Shown here: in pieces, positions 1 to 9,332 of the stretch
How positions within the stretch are numbered: the first letter of the stretch is position 1
How the letters are laid out: each line of letters begins with the position of its first letter
From: Emmonsiellopsis sp. PD_33
Taxonomy: Eukaryota > Ascomycota > Eurotiomycetes > Onygenales > Ajellomycetaceae
Direction: 5' to 3'
NCBI GenBank assembly: GCA_032988165.1
Contig: JANTQF010000490.1
Location: forward strand, 1-20,690
Length of the DNA: 20,690 bases
Translations under genes and position numbers: made by a program
The notes under the pieces: model-generated
The model's input: only the letters and a program-made list of their open reading frames with translations
The model's database searches: none
Told to the model about the DNA's origin: nothing

Positions 1-150
1 GTCTACATGCATTTTCCCCTGTTTTTTGGCTGTCCCTAGCATTATTCGTATCTTTTATTATCTACTCTGTAGAGATAGATTAATCAAGGAATACACCTGC
101 AATATGCTTGAAAATCTCCCTCTACCCCCTACGCCCAGGGTCACGCCCGT

Positions 151-289
151 GGGTGGAAATAGACTCCCTTTTTCCCTTTTCGGTTTAGCGTCGTCTGCCT
201 TGGGTGAAAATAGACCGCTTAATATTCCCAATCGGGCTTAGCGTAAAAAGATGTGGTGAAAATAGCGTAAACATGTGGTGGATTTAGCT
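151..289. repeat. Degenerate short direct repeats (GGTGRAAATAG-like)
   Basis: Four related 14-mers lie in the same orientation: GGGTGGAAATAGAC at 151-164, GGGTGAAAATAGAC at 202-215, TGGTGAAAATAGCG at 254-267 and TGGTGGATTTAGCT at 276-289. Start-to-start spacing is 51, 52 and 22 bases. The variant TTAGCG/CTTAGCG also recurs between them (185-190, 237-243). The 51/52 spacing suggests an eroded tandem repeat of about 50 bp. What it belongs to is unknown. Confidence 0.55.
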
Positions 290-1039
290 GGACCCCCTCA
301 CGAGGCGAGGGATCTGCCATTTTCGGGTAATGGGCATGGCTCGGAAATAGGGAGAAAAAAGTCGATTCTGAACAGGGAGGCGGGTCGGAGTTAAAAGAAA
401 AAAAAGAAGAGGGGGGACATGATCATAAATTAATGCAGCCTATTTTATGTACCGTATCAAGCGGGGTGAGGGTGTCGTTTCGCGAAGGAGTTCCGGATGG
501 AGTTCGGTAAATGATGATAGATAATGACAACCCACAACGCAGGATGGATGGATGACCCATGGCCCATAGGGTGGGAATGGGATTGTTCGTCACGACTCAC
601 GATATCCGTCGAAAGAAACCCATATCATCCACATGTTGGTCCCTCTGCCGTTATGTACCAGACTACGATGAGGCGTGTGCGGAAGGAGGAGAAAAACAAC
701 AAAACCCGGGCCATTCCGATTTGCCCAGCCCAAGCGTCGCGGGTATTGAAATCTTTCGCACATTCGAAACGATGCTGCTGGTCCAATCAGATCCGCCGCG
801 TATCAGAAAAGTGAACCTTGTTTTTTTTAATTCTGGGCGGCGCCGCGGCAGTAGTAACTAGGGTCCGTGCGCAGACGGATGGGCTGGTTTTGGCGCAAAT
901 TCCTGCATCTGCTATCGACCTGCTAGATATGGGAAAGTGTTCTTCTCCCTTGCTTGCTTCGTGGCGCGCTGGCTTGGCTCCTTGAAACGACATATGAAGC
1001 CTGATCAGTGATCACTTGAACTAACCATGAGTGATTAGG

Positions 1040-1067
1040 GAATCCGAACCGGGTGATGTTCGGATTC
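1040..1067. repeat. Perfect 10-bp inverted repeat with 8-bp spacer
   Basis: GAATCCGAAC at 1040-1049 is followed after 8 bases by its exact reverse complement GTTCGGATTC at 1058-1067. The arms are GC-balanced and could form a hairpin or a dyad binding site. A CGG/CCG half-site lies in each arm (TCCGAA and TTCGGA), the type of triplet bound by Zn2Cys6 factors. No gene starts nearby, so the role is open. Confidence 0.6.
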
Positions 1068-2775
1068 GGACTCCTTTATCAATGGATGGTCTGTTGTAGT
1101 TAATAGTGCTGTTCCAAGGGATGGTAGGATGGTCACAATTCCAATCTATGCATGGAAACTAAAATATTCTTCCGCCAACAAGCGAGGATAAATTTAGCCC
1201 TGGGTTGTCTTGAACATTCGAACTCGTTTTTCCCCTGCTCTATCCTGGTATATATGAACTCGATTGGGGCAGGTGACGGCATTATCAACAAGGGTATCAT
1301 CACTGCAGACGAGGGGTCTCGCTAAAAATCTTTGCAGCAGGGATTTCTTCCCCCCAGATTGCCCGCAATCGAAGGCCGGGGAGGAGAAATTGTCTTCCCA
1401 GCCAGATGGATCAGACGGAATCCTGGTCGCCGTTACGCGACGGGAAAAACAGATTTTGGACCTCGCTGTCTCGTCCCCAGACTTTCAGCCGAATAGCATG
1501 TGATTGGACATAGTTAATTTTCAAAGGTAAACTCTGTATTTTCCTGCCGTCCCAACCACTATCTTTGAGTTTTCTCCAGACGCATGCCAGAGTTCGTTCG
1601 AAATTGGCCCAGATAGATTCGAGTGGCTATTTTGTGGGGAAGAGCAGCCTTCCTAACCAGGCTACCAATAGAAAGCTTCGCATGACATGCCAGTTTTGAG
1701 GGGCAGCATCCAGCACCTTCTGTCTGCTGTATGTAGCCCAATCGAATCCGGAGAACTCCGTCTCTTAAAATGACGACTATCAGGCGATGCAGCTAGAAAA
1801 AGTAGCTAGTTGGAGATCACCATTGAAGAATAACTTCACGAAAGCAACAAACCTTCCAAAGTCTCGTCTCGAAAATAATTGCTTCCCCCACGTGTAAGCC
1901 TGTCTTTTTTTTCGGCCAGTCGGAACCGGGTGCCGAAAAGTATACCCGGGAACCATCTCTCGGGAGATTCGAAACAGGCGGTATGACAGGGCCCAGAGAA
2001 GTGGCAGCAAATGTGTAACACACTTCAGGAATTGAAGAGGATTTTGATCGTCTTTGATGGTTACAAGAGTGACCAAAGGTTTCTTTTTCTCCCTCCCATG
2101 TTTCTTCCCCGAAGATGCTGCAGTGAGACCGTTTCATGTTGCCGTTTTCCGCAAACGCGTGCCGTGTCTGATGTGCCTCCTGTTGATTATTTGAAGTCTA
2201 GAAATTTCACTTTGATGAAATAGGGGAAACGCAAAACAAGCCAAAAACCGAACGACCCCGAAGAGAGGTTAAAATTTTTTCCAAAGAGTAGGTGGCAGCA
2301 ATTATTTACAAGGAATAATCACGGACAACTTTGCCCGGGTATCAAATTAATGTAAAGCATATTCCATGCAGCTTTGCATTAGGGGGCTTTTCTGGGTTCC
2401 CCTTTTCAAATTGAAATATTCCTGGAATGGATATTGAATCCTCCTACCTCCGAACAGGGCTCGGGAAAGAAAAATCTGCTTGACTTTTCGGAATGCCCCA
2501 GCTAGTCGCCGAATCGGGTAAATGAACTAGACTTTGCCAGCGGGAAAAGAGTTCTGTGATGAATGTCTAAACCAAATTCCCCCGTGGTTGTTCGGATTTG
2601 AAGAAACACATATCGTCACCAGGGAAAGGGCCTAAATCTGTTTGCAAGACGCTTCTGTAGCATGTCATGCGCCATGCGCTCTGATCGTTCTCATCAACAA
2701 ATCTCCCATGACTTTTTTGTTTCCGGAAAACGCCGTCGTGAATCGTCGATTGTCAATGTTGATTAAAAGTATTTA

Positions 2776-3642
2776 TCATGCGATTGTAGCACCCTCCATT
2801 GCCTCTTCGACTTTCTTCTGTTTTTGATGCTCCTGCCACTTTTCCATGACCGTTTCCACAACCTTCTTCAGTCCTTCCATTTCCTCTTCGACTGTCGATC
2901 CCGAAAAGTCGACGCTACACCCTACATAGACCGGCATGCCGGTCCTTTGGGCCAGTATCCGTGAAGTTCGTGTGGCATAGTCGAGACTTGATGGCGATGT
3001 ATAAAGTGGCGTGCTGATTGTGTTTTTGGGATTTGTGCGCTGTGGAATGTTTCGGTTAGCGTGCCGTGTACGTCTGTATATGGCTGTTGCTTTTCAGGCA
3101 TGGATGGATCAACTCCGTCCTTTGCTTCAACGATCCCTCTTGGGGACGTATCAGGGTCTGCGCATCATACACAGGCCAAGGATGTATGTTAAATAGACCA
3201 TGAAATAATACGACAAACAAAATTGGAATTTGTATCAGGTGCACAGGTTTCAGGTACCAAATATGCAGCTAATGTGCAACATGATAGGTCCGTGTACATG
3301 AAGAGCACAGGCAGGACTGCGAAATAGAAAAGCCAGCGTCCGCGGCCCAATCGAAACAACACCCCCTTCCCAAAAGAGAAGATGCAAAGGGCAGAAAAAA
3401 AAGGGGGGATAAACAAACAAACATACATCAGGCATCGCATAGATGAAGCTTCCCATGGGCTTAGCTGCCGTCGTTGACTCCCCACCACTCGTCGTCGTGA
3501 GGAATAACAGCGTCGACGTAGCGAAAAATGTCAAGTGGATGTGTACGGTTGTATATAGAGATTTCGGGGCTAGGAATGAAAGCTCGATCGGGGCTATGGA
3601 GGGGCTAGCTTTGATATTGGCCGCGGCGGGGTTGGGGTCCAT
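2776..3642 (-). CDS. Proteasome assembly chaperone 4 (PAC4/PSMG4-type)
   Basis: PAC4 pairs with PAC3 and helps assemble the alpha ring of the 20S proteasome in the cytosol; this role is family knowledge. Two minus-strand exons are joined here: 3642-3427 (72 codons) and 3039-2776 (87 codons plus TGA), giving 159 aa. The intron, 3426-3040, is 387 bp in phase 0, with donor GTATGT, a GCTAAC branch site and acceptor CCACAG. Residues 30-50 form a hydrophobic beta stretch (TTVHIHLTFF). Exon 1 ends in KPMGSFIYAMPD and exon 2 continues RTNPKNTISTPLYTSPSSLD, then YATRTSRILAQRTGMPVYVG, the helix-strand pattern I associate with PAC4 (human LAQRLARKTNKQVFVS). The end is an acidic/basic helix (EEEMEGLKKVVETVMEKW). 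The ATG at 3642 is the first of the open frame. The gene is divergent from the methyltransferase gene at 4032. Family recognition is from memory of the pattern. The splice sites are strong because frame and homology both continue across them. Confidence 0.85.
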
Positions 3643-4031
3643 GACGTCGATGGGGGGATGGATTGGGTTCTGGCTGTTTGGGTATTGTCTTGCAAATAGA
3701 ATTGGTCAAGGAGCTGGGGGATAGTGGTAAATATTTAAGTATTCATTGCTTCAGAGGCCACGCTCTTGAGAAGAAATTGATGTTGAAGGGTTTCCGGTAG
3801 TTGTGTTGAGGTTTGAGTTTGATGTCAGGACAATGGACGGGTTGATTTAAGCTTGGCGCTAAACCCGATCCAAACCAACGGCAAAATCCATCCAATATCA
3901 AACCGAACAACTTGAACTTAATAGATGGAAACCTCCGAATATCAAATGCCATTCTCCCTCTTCACGTATCCCATATAGGTGATGCAAAGGCGAATACCCC
4001 TTGTCCCTCATAGAGCCCTTACCTGTCTAAA
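3643..4031. promoter_or_regulatory. Shared divergent promoter of PAC4 and N2227 genes
   Basis: These 389 bp separate two head-to-head start codons, so both promoters must fit here or overlap. A CCAAT pentamer lies at 3892-3896 on the plus strand. On the minus side an AT-rich TATA-like stretch (TAAATATTTAAG, 3727-3738) sits about 90 bases upstream of the PAC4 ATG. Short ORFs crossing this region on either strand look like chance. Confidence 0.55.
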
Positions 4032-5584
4032 ATGGAACAGCAGCCTGTCAAGGGAGAGAAGGTGGAAGAATGGGAGGGGGACTACGATCCGCTGGCAGAT
4101 CCGGATGAGCGTCGAGTGCTCTTTGCCGCTCTTGATTCTTTTAGGTATGCCATTGACGACTTGGTGTGGATAGTTTGATGCATCTAGTTGTTGTCATTGC
4201 TTGCTTTCTGTATTTCGTTTCAGTGCCTGTTTGGCAAAATTCTCGTGTCTTGATAGCGGGGGGGGTCAATCGATATATGGGTTTTATTGATGTCTGGTTG
4301 TCGTTTGTTATTCATATTAACACAACAAATCTACTGGCTCTCGTCTAAGTTATGAGAATAAAAATACTTCAAAAAGGCGAATCAGTAGTAGCCCTCACAT
4401 CATATACATCATAGCTAACAACCAATCCCAGACAATACCGAAGAAGCGCACATCTCAACACCACCCACCGGCGCCGTCAAGCATTTTACGCCTTACCATC
4501 CGCACACTGGCAAATGCTAGCAAAGCCCCCATTTTCCATTCTGGACAATTTCAATAACGTCGATGATGCAATCGACGCCAACGCAGACATCGCACATGCA
4601 ATCTTATCCACAGGCCTGGAAGCCTTTGGACTAACAGCAAATCCCGACGGAAAGGATCCCAAGGCCTGGCATGATACAGCCACGGCTTCTGATATCGGCA
4701 AGGCCCATTCAACCGTCCGGCAGTTTTACAGAGACTGGAGCGCTGAGGGGATTCCGGAGCGGGATGCCTGCTATAAGCCCGTAATGGATGACCTTGACGA
4801 GCTCTTCGGCTCACGGCCGAACGTCAGTGTCCTTGTCCCCGGCGCCGGGCTGGGTCGGCTAGTCTTCGACCTCTCTTCCGCCGGATACCACGCGGAGGGG
4901 AACGAGATTTCATACCATCAACTACTCGCTAGCAACTGGGCGCTGAACCACACCAAGGGACCCAACGAGTACCCCCTATACCCCTTCGCGTTGCAATTCT
5001 CCAACATCAAATCACGAAAACAACAGCTCCAAAGGGTCCTGATCCCAGACGTCCACCCGGGAACAGTCGTCGCCAGCCAGATGGCCACCGAGCCCGAAAA
5101 CAACGGGAGAGGAAGGGGCTCAATGAGCATGTCCGCGGCGGACTTTGTGGTGCAGTACGCAAACTCCTCGCAAACGGACTCGTTCGACGCCGTTGCAACG
5201 GTCTTCTTCATCGACACCGCGCCCAACCTCATCCGCTACATCGAGACCATCCACAACTGCCTGAAACCAGGCGGGTATTGGATAAATGTCGGTCCGCTGC
5301 TTTGGCACTGGGAAGACACGCCGGCGGTCAGGAGCGACGATATGCACCGTGCGGCCCGGACTGCGGAGGGCGCGCCGGAGAAGTTTTATCAGGGGATTGG
5401 CGAGCCTGGGCGTGTGGAGTTGTCGGAGGAGGAGGTCGTGTTGCTTATTAGGCAGTTTGGGTTTGAGTTTATCAAGACGGAGGAGCAGGTGGGGGACTGT
5501 GGGTATATTCAGGACCCGGAGAGTATGTTGCAGAATGTGTATAGACCCGTTCATTGGGTGGCGAGGAAGGTTACGGGGTTATGA
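4032..5584 (+). CDS. N2227-family SAM methyltransferase, carnosine N-methyltransferase-like
   Basis: This is the CARNMT1/yeast YNL092W family, SAM-dependent enzymes that methylate a histidine imidazole in carnosine or other substrates; the fungal substrate is unclear. Exon 1 is 4032-4144 and exon 2 is 4432-5584, giving 421 aa. The 287-bp intron has donor GTATGC, a GCTAAC branch site and acceptor CCCAG. The N-terminus is acidic (EEWEGDYDPLADPDERR). The join restores ALDSFR-QYRRSAHLNTTHRRR, then YALPSAHWQMLAKPPFS, the family's N-terminal signature. Residues 136-154 hold RQFYRDWSAEG. The SAM loop VLVPGAGLGRL is at 171-181, with acidic EGNEISY from 193. TVFFIDTAPN is at 294-303, NCLKPGG at 313-319 and GPLLWHWED at 325-333. 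From memory, Asp in FID and His in the LLxHxE segment contact substrate in the human enzyme; both are present here (D299, H330). Starting instead at 4514 would lose the N-terminal domain, so the ATG at 4032 is preferred. Likely cytosolic/nuclear; no signal peptide. Confidence 0.92.
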
Positions 5585-8500
5585 GGAGGGGTTCGGACGG
5601 GGTTGTGAAATGGTTCGAAAGGTGGGATTGGGAGAAGGAACGCTGTCATGATGCGTTGGCTGGTTTATTCATCCACGCTTTTGATACCTACCGTGGGGTA
5701 GAGCGTATATTTCTTCTCCTATTTCGACTCGCTTTGGAACCATTTGATGAGAGGGATGCCAGGATGCATATCTAAACTTCATCTCCCTCTCTCTTGACTG
5801 TTCAACTCTTCCTCGCTCGAATGAAATTGCCCTGCTTATTTCTCCATACATATTGATAAAAAAAATAGCTTACATTAGGCGTTGACGAATCTCTGATACC
5901 CACTAGTTGTGGCTTTCGATACGTGCTATCTACATTTCTCCGCATAAGTGCTAAAATGTTGAAGCGTATTGAAGAAAAATACTTGCATGCGTGTAACATC
6001 TCTGGGATTCAGGAGAGAGAACAAAGAGCGGGAGAGGAAAGAAGGTGGGGTGGAAGGGGGGGTGGGACCACGAGTAGGCATGTGCATGAGAACATTCACT
6101 ATTTTAAGTAATATATAGATTGGGGAGCATTGTTCTTCTTCTTCTTCTTCTTCTTCTTCTTCTTCTTCTTCTTCTACCTTTTGTGTGTTGGGTATGTAAG
6201 TAGCATTTACTGAATGACACTGCAGAGAAACATGGAATCAAAATGTGATTCTAGGAAGACCTAATTTAAATTTAGAAGAAATCGTTTGATTATGGGAAGA
6301 TATTAGGAGTATGGGAAAATAATTGTAGTATGAATGCAGGCTGAAGGGAAACAGAAAGCAGCTCAAGGAAGCAAAAGAAGTAAAAATAGGGGAAGATTTA
6401 GGAGGATATTGTACTTCAGCTATCTGCCATGATAGGTAGCAGACATTCATTTATCTATGGGAAATAATGCTTACACTGTTAGCGAACATCCAGGATGAGA
6501 GAGGTGTCTAAGGGTGTATGTATCCTTAGGTCCTTAAAATAAGCAGATGCTCTATTATTTCATGGCACAATGTATGAATATGGATGAGTGTCGTTATGAT
6601 AGGCGAGGAGGTTCATTCTCATGGGAGTTCTCATGTATATCCTGCCAGGGGGGATTTTGCAGAAGGGGCTCATTTGTTGTATGTTGGGTATTGACTCCCT
6701 TGTTCGTTTGGGTTTCGCCTTGATAGAAGAAGATACGGGCATTGGGTCAGGGTAGATCGGTTGACTGATTCTTCTAGGCCGCTGGAGGTAATCAGGGGTT
6801 GCCTCGATCGACGGTCCAAGTTTGTGGCAATCTTGTTTGACGACTTTGCCTGTTATCCATCCGTTGCTAGGCTGTCGATATAGCTAGCTATCGCGAAATT
6901 CAATGGTTGGGTTGATCCAGTCTCCTAGATTGTTGCAGCTAATCAAATATCGGACACAGGAAACTAAAGTAAAACCTTCCAAAAAGCCGGAAACGGGAAA
7001 TATCAAAGTTGAAATCTGTGGCTTGATAATCCAGAAAAGTACAAGCCGTTGTCAAGATGCCAAATTCTGTATGGTGAGAGTTTGTTCTCAACTTCACTCT
7101 AATCAAGATACTCAGATCCGAATATACTCTCGACCTAGCAACGTAAAGTGTATATGGGTGAGAGATATACTTTCAACCTATATCGCGCAGGCTAATCGCT
7201 CGATGTGCGTGCTTTAAGGGAGAAAAAGGTTTGGATGCCGGCACACCAGGGGTTAAGCAAGAACCGGAGCCATAGAACTTGCCCGCGGCATACTGGTCAT
7301 CCCCGGATGGATTCTGCATGAACAGAAGGGAAATTGAAGCGGCTTTGGTGACTTGAAGTTCCCGGACGATTTATTCCTGTGTGGTAACTACTGGACGGCA
7401 GCAAGTTGACACCACGTGTTTCTGCTCCAACATGTCTGGCAGTATTCGAATGTCATTGATGGATTTGATGAGAATGACGTTTTGTGGGCTGCATAAAGTT
7501 GCATCGGGTTCAGCCTCAAAAGTCAGACGTGACGAATAACGAGCAGCGCACAGCCATCAAGACGAGAGACAGGCTCATACAGCCCGCCAGTTCGTATGTT
7601 TGGGGTGGGGCTCGCTCCTATCAAAAGGACTTGGGCCCAAAAACCGCTCTGGGATCTGGCAGCGAACAACGATGGGGGCCAGGTTTCGCTTCCATACACG
7701 GCAGTTGGCACAGATGAAACAGGACTCACAGAATAGAAATGTCCAGATCTTGCAGCGGGTTGGGTCTTTGGGGACTGAGGACTGAGGACAAGACGGGAAG
7801 AGGGTTGACACTGTTGAGCCGCGATGGATTAAATAAGCAGGGCTGACGTCTTGGCAGGTCTTGGCAAGGCATACATACCTAATATTACATACCGTACGCG
7901 CCGTGACAGAACAGCCCGTACGGCGACAATACACTGCTGAGTGAATATAAAATACCGACCATCTGGACATTGTCGAGATGATGCACAACAAAGGCCAGAA
8001 ATAACATGGATATAAAAACCATCAGAATGCAACCATTCCATCCCCAGAGGATTGATCACACCCTGTTGGGCGTGCTCCTTCACTGTGCCAGAGCCTAGAG
8101 GAGCACGGTCTGGCACGGAGATTTTATAAAAATAACCCACTGTTTCTATTTTTAATGCTGCCGGCTCCAGGATTTGCCATCCATGGCGGAGTGGCTCAGG
8201 TCCCCAGATCCATCCCATGGTAAGGAATGTGGGAATAGCCGCCAGCAAGTTGAAGCTGCTGCTGTCTTACTAAACTGACGGGTAGCCACAGACTGCAAAT
8301 GGCCTGCTTTAATCAAATATGCCACGGGATTCCTGCGTGTGCAAGATATGATATCAGTGCTGGAGGGGTTGGGACGGAGAACAAAGACGGGTTGGTGATG
8401 GGCAGAGTGGAATCGGCAACACAGGATGCTGTGCCCATCTCCAAGCTCCAGCCCAGACACAGTACAGTGTCTGTCCACCGTAGCATAGCCGCTTTCCAGT

Positions 8501-8639
8501 GTCCAGGATGGAGAGACGCTGGATATCTAACGATAGATAGATATAGCCCGTTACATAATAATAGCGACCCTGACTGCGCGCTGTCGCCCATCGTAATTTT
8601 CCGCGTCTGACTTTCCGGTACAAAACCGCGCGGGCTGCA
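5585..8639. other. Long intergenic stretch, no supportable gene
   Basis: About 3 kb downstream of the methyltransferase gene. The left end should hold that gene's 3' untranslated region. It includes a (TTC)n microsatellite at 6133-6175. The larger open frames at 7575-8248 (minus), 6903-7217 (plus) and 8313-8663 (minus) overlap each other and show no domain, low-complexity bias or conserved signature. A 48-codon minus-strand frame at 7173-7319 has more protein-like codon use but is isolated. A short inverted repeat TGGCGG/CCGCCA lies at 8184-8189 and 8239-8244. I see no tRNA or transposon remnant. Confidence 0.55.
6133..6175. repeat. (TTC)n microsatellite, about 14 copies
   Basis: An uninterrupted run of TTC units covers 43 bases, preceded by TTG and followed by TACC. 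It is a perfect trinucleotide array in intergenic DNA, likely length-polymorphic between isolates. It is not in a coding frame of any gene called here. Confidence 0.97.
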
Positions 8640-9332
8640 GGCGCATCTGTTAGCCTCGATCACCGCTGGCCCAACAACAACGCATTTCGACGCGGCCTCG
8701 TTTCCTCTGATGATTGCCGTTCTCTTCCTATATCAACATCAACCCCGTCGTCTGTGCTGCTGACCGATTGTTTGCGCCCGTCTCTCTGCCGCGACAACAG
8801 GCACACCGCACGCCGTCCTCGACCGCCCCCCTGCCAATCATACAAAGAACAGCACTCGGCCCCTCGTGGAACTAAGACAGAGACTGACAGCCCGTGCGAA
8901 AGGCGAAGGAGACGAAGAACCAGCCTGGAGACGAGGGATAGACGCTCGAGGCCAGCGAATGCCCCGGTTGCAGCATCGCATCTGAACAGCCCGTTGCGAC
9001 AACGACGACATCCACGGCCGCAAACTTGACCACCGCAAAACGCCTGACCGACCATCTGTCTGTGAGGCTCTCCCGCTATTTTTTTTAATTTTTTGGTTTC
9101 TGCTCAGCCCTTGCCCTCCTGGCCGCGCAATACAGCAGCTTACCGACATTGGGCGCAATCTTACCGCCGTTACGGCAGATTACGCGAGCACGTACCATAC
9201 GATACTCAGCCCCGTCCACGTCCACATCCCGACTCTCCCTCCCCCCTTCGCCTGTCCCCCGCCCCTCGCCCGCCGTCGTTCGCCCTCTTATAACCCCCGG
9301 GTTTCTGCCAGTCTTTTCCCCCCTCCCTTTAT
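8640..9332 (+). promoter_or_regulatory. Pyrimidine-rich promoter and leader of the Hsp70-like gene
   Basis: The last 700 bases before the Hsp70-like start become C- and CT-rich, most strongly at about 9228-9330, as in many fungal promoters and leaders just around the transcription start. No ATG occurs on the plus strand between about 8962 and 9332, so ribosomes scanning from any cap in that interval would first meet the ATG at 9333. Further upstream an eight-codon ORF lies at 8959-8985. A TTATAA element lies near 9287. No clear heat-shock element array (alternating GAA/TTC) is visible. Confidence 0.5.

Larger units (their letters stand above)
1..2775. other. Intergenic stretch without a supportable gene
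   Basis: No reading frame here shows a recognisable domain. The longest open frames (minus strand 1780-2137, plus strand 524-861 and 2011-2223) overlap one another on different frames and strands, have unbiased composition and match no family I know. The stretch contains the degenerate short repeats at 151-289 and the inverted repeat at 1040-1067. Its right end (about 2240-2775) lies downstream of the minus-strand PAC4 gene and should contain that gene's 3' untranslated region; an AT-rich run sits just after the stop on the minus strand (about 2763-2775). A small lineage-specific gene or a non-coding transcript cannot be excluded. Confidence 0.6.

Noticed and set aside
1780..2137. Overlapping minus-strand frames of about 100 codons.
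   Set aside because: Two frames overlap with similar length, neither has a domain or biased codon use, and no splice structure links them to anything.
3094..3168. A box C/D snoRNA-like arrangement in the PAC4 intron on the minus strand (ATGATGC, then CTGA about 70 bases later).
   Set aside because: The C box has a mismatch at its last base, the flanking stem is bulged and displaced from the boxes, and I recognise no rRNA complementarity upstream of the CTGA.
3443..3724. A 93-codon plus-strand open frame.
   Set aside because: It is antisense to PAC4 exon 1 and the shared promoter; the minus-strand gene explains the openness.
4166..4348. A hydrophobic 60-codon frame with membrane-like residues.
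   Set aside because: It lies wholly inside the methyltransferase intron, whose boundaries are supported by frame and family homology.
8184..8244. A tRNA-like start (TGGCGGAGTGGCTCAGG) with a 6-bp closing stem TGGCGG/CCGCCA.
   Set aside because: The enclosed segment is only about 60 bases, has no GTTCRANYC T-arm and no anticodon arm, so it is not a tRNA.
7575..8248. Two overlapping minus-strand frames of about 139 codons.
   Set aside because: Cys/Arg/Trp-rich random-looking translations without a recognised motif, overlapping each other in different frames.
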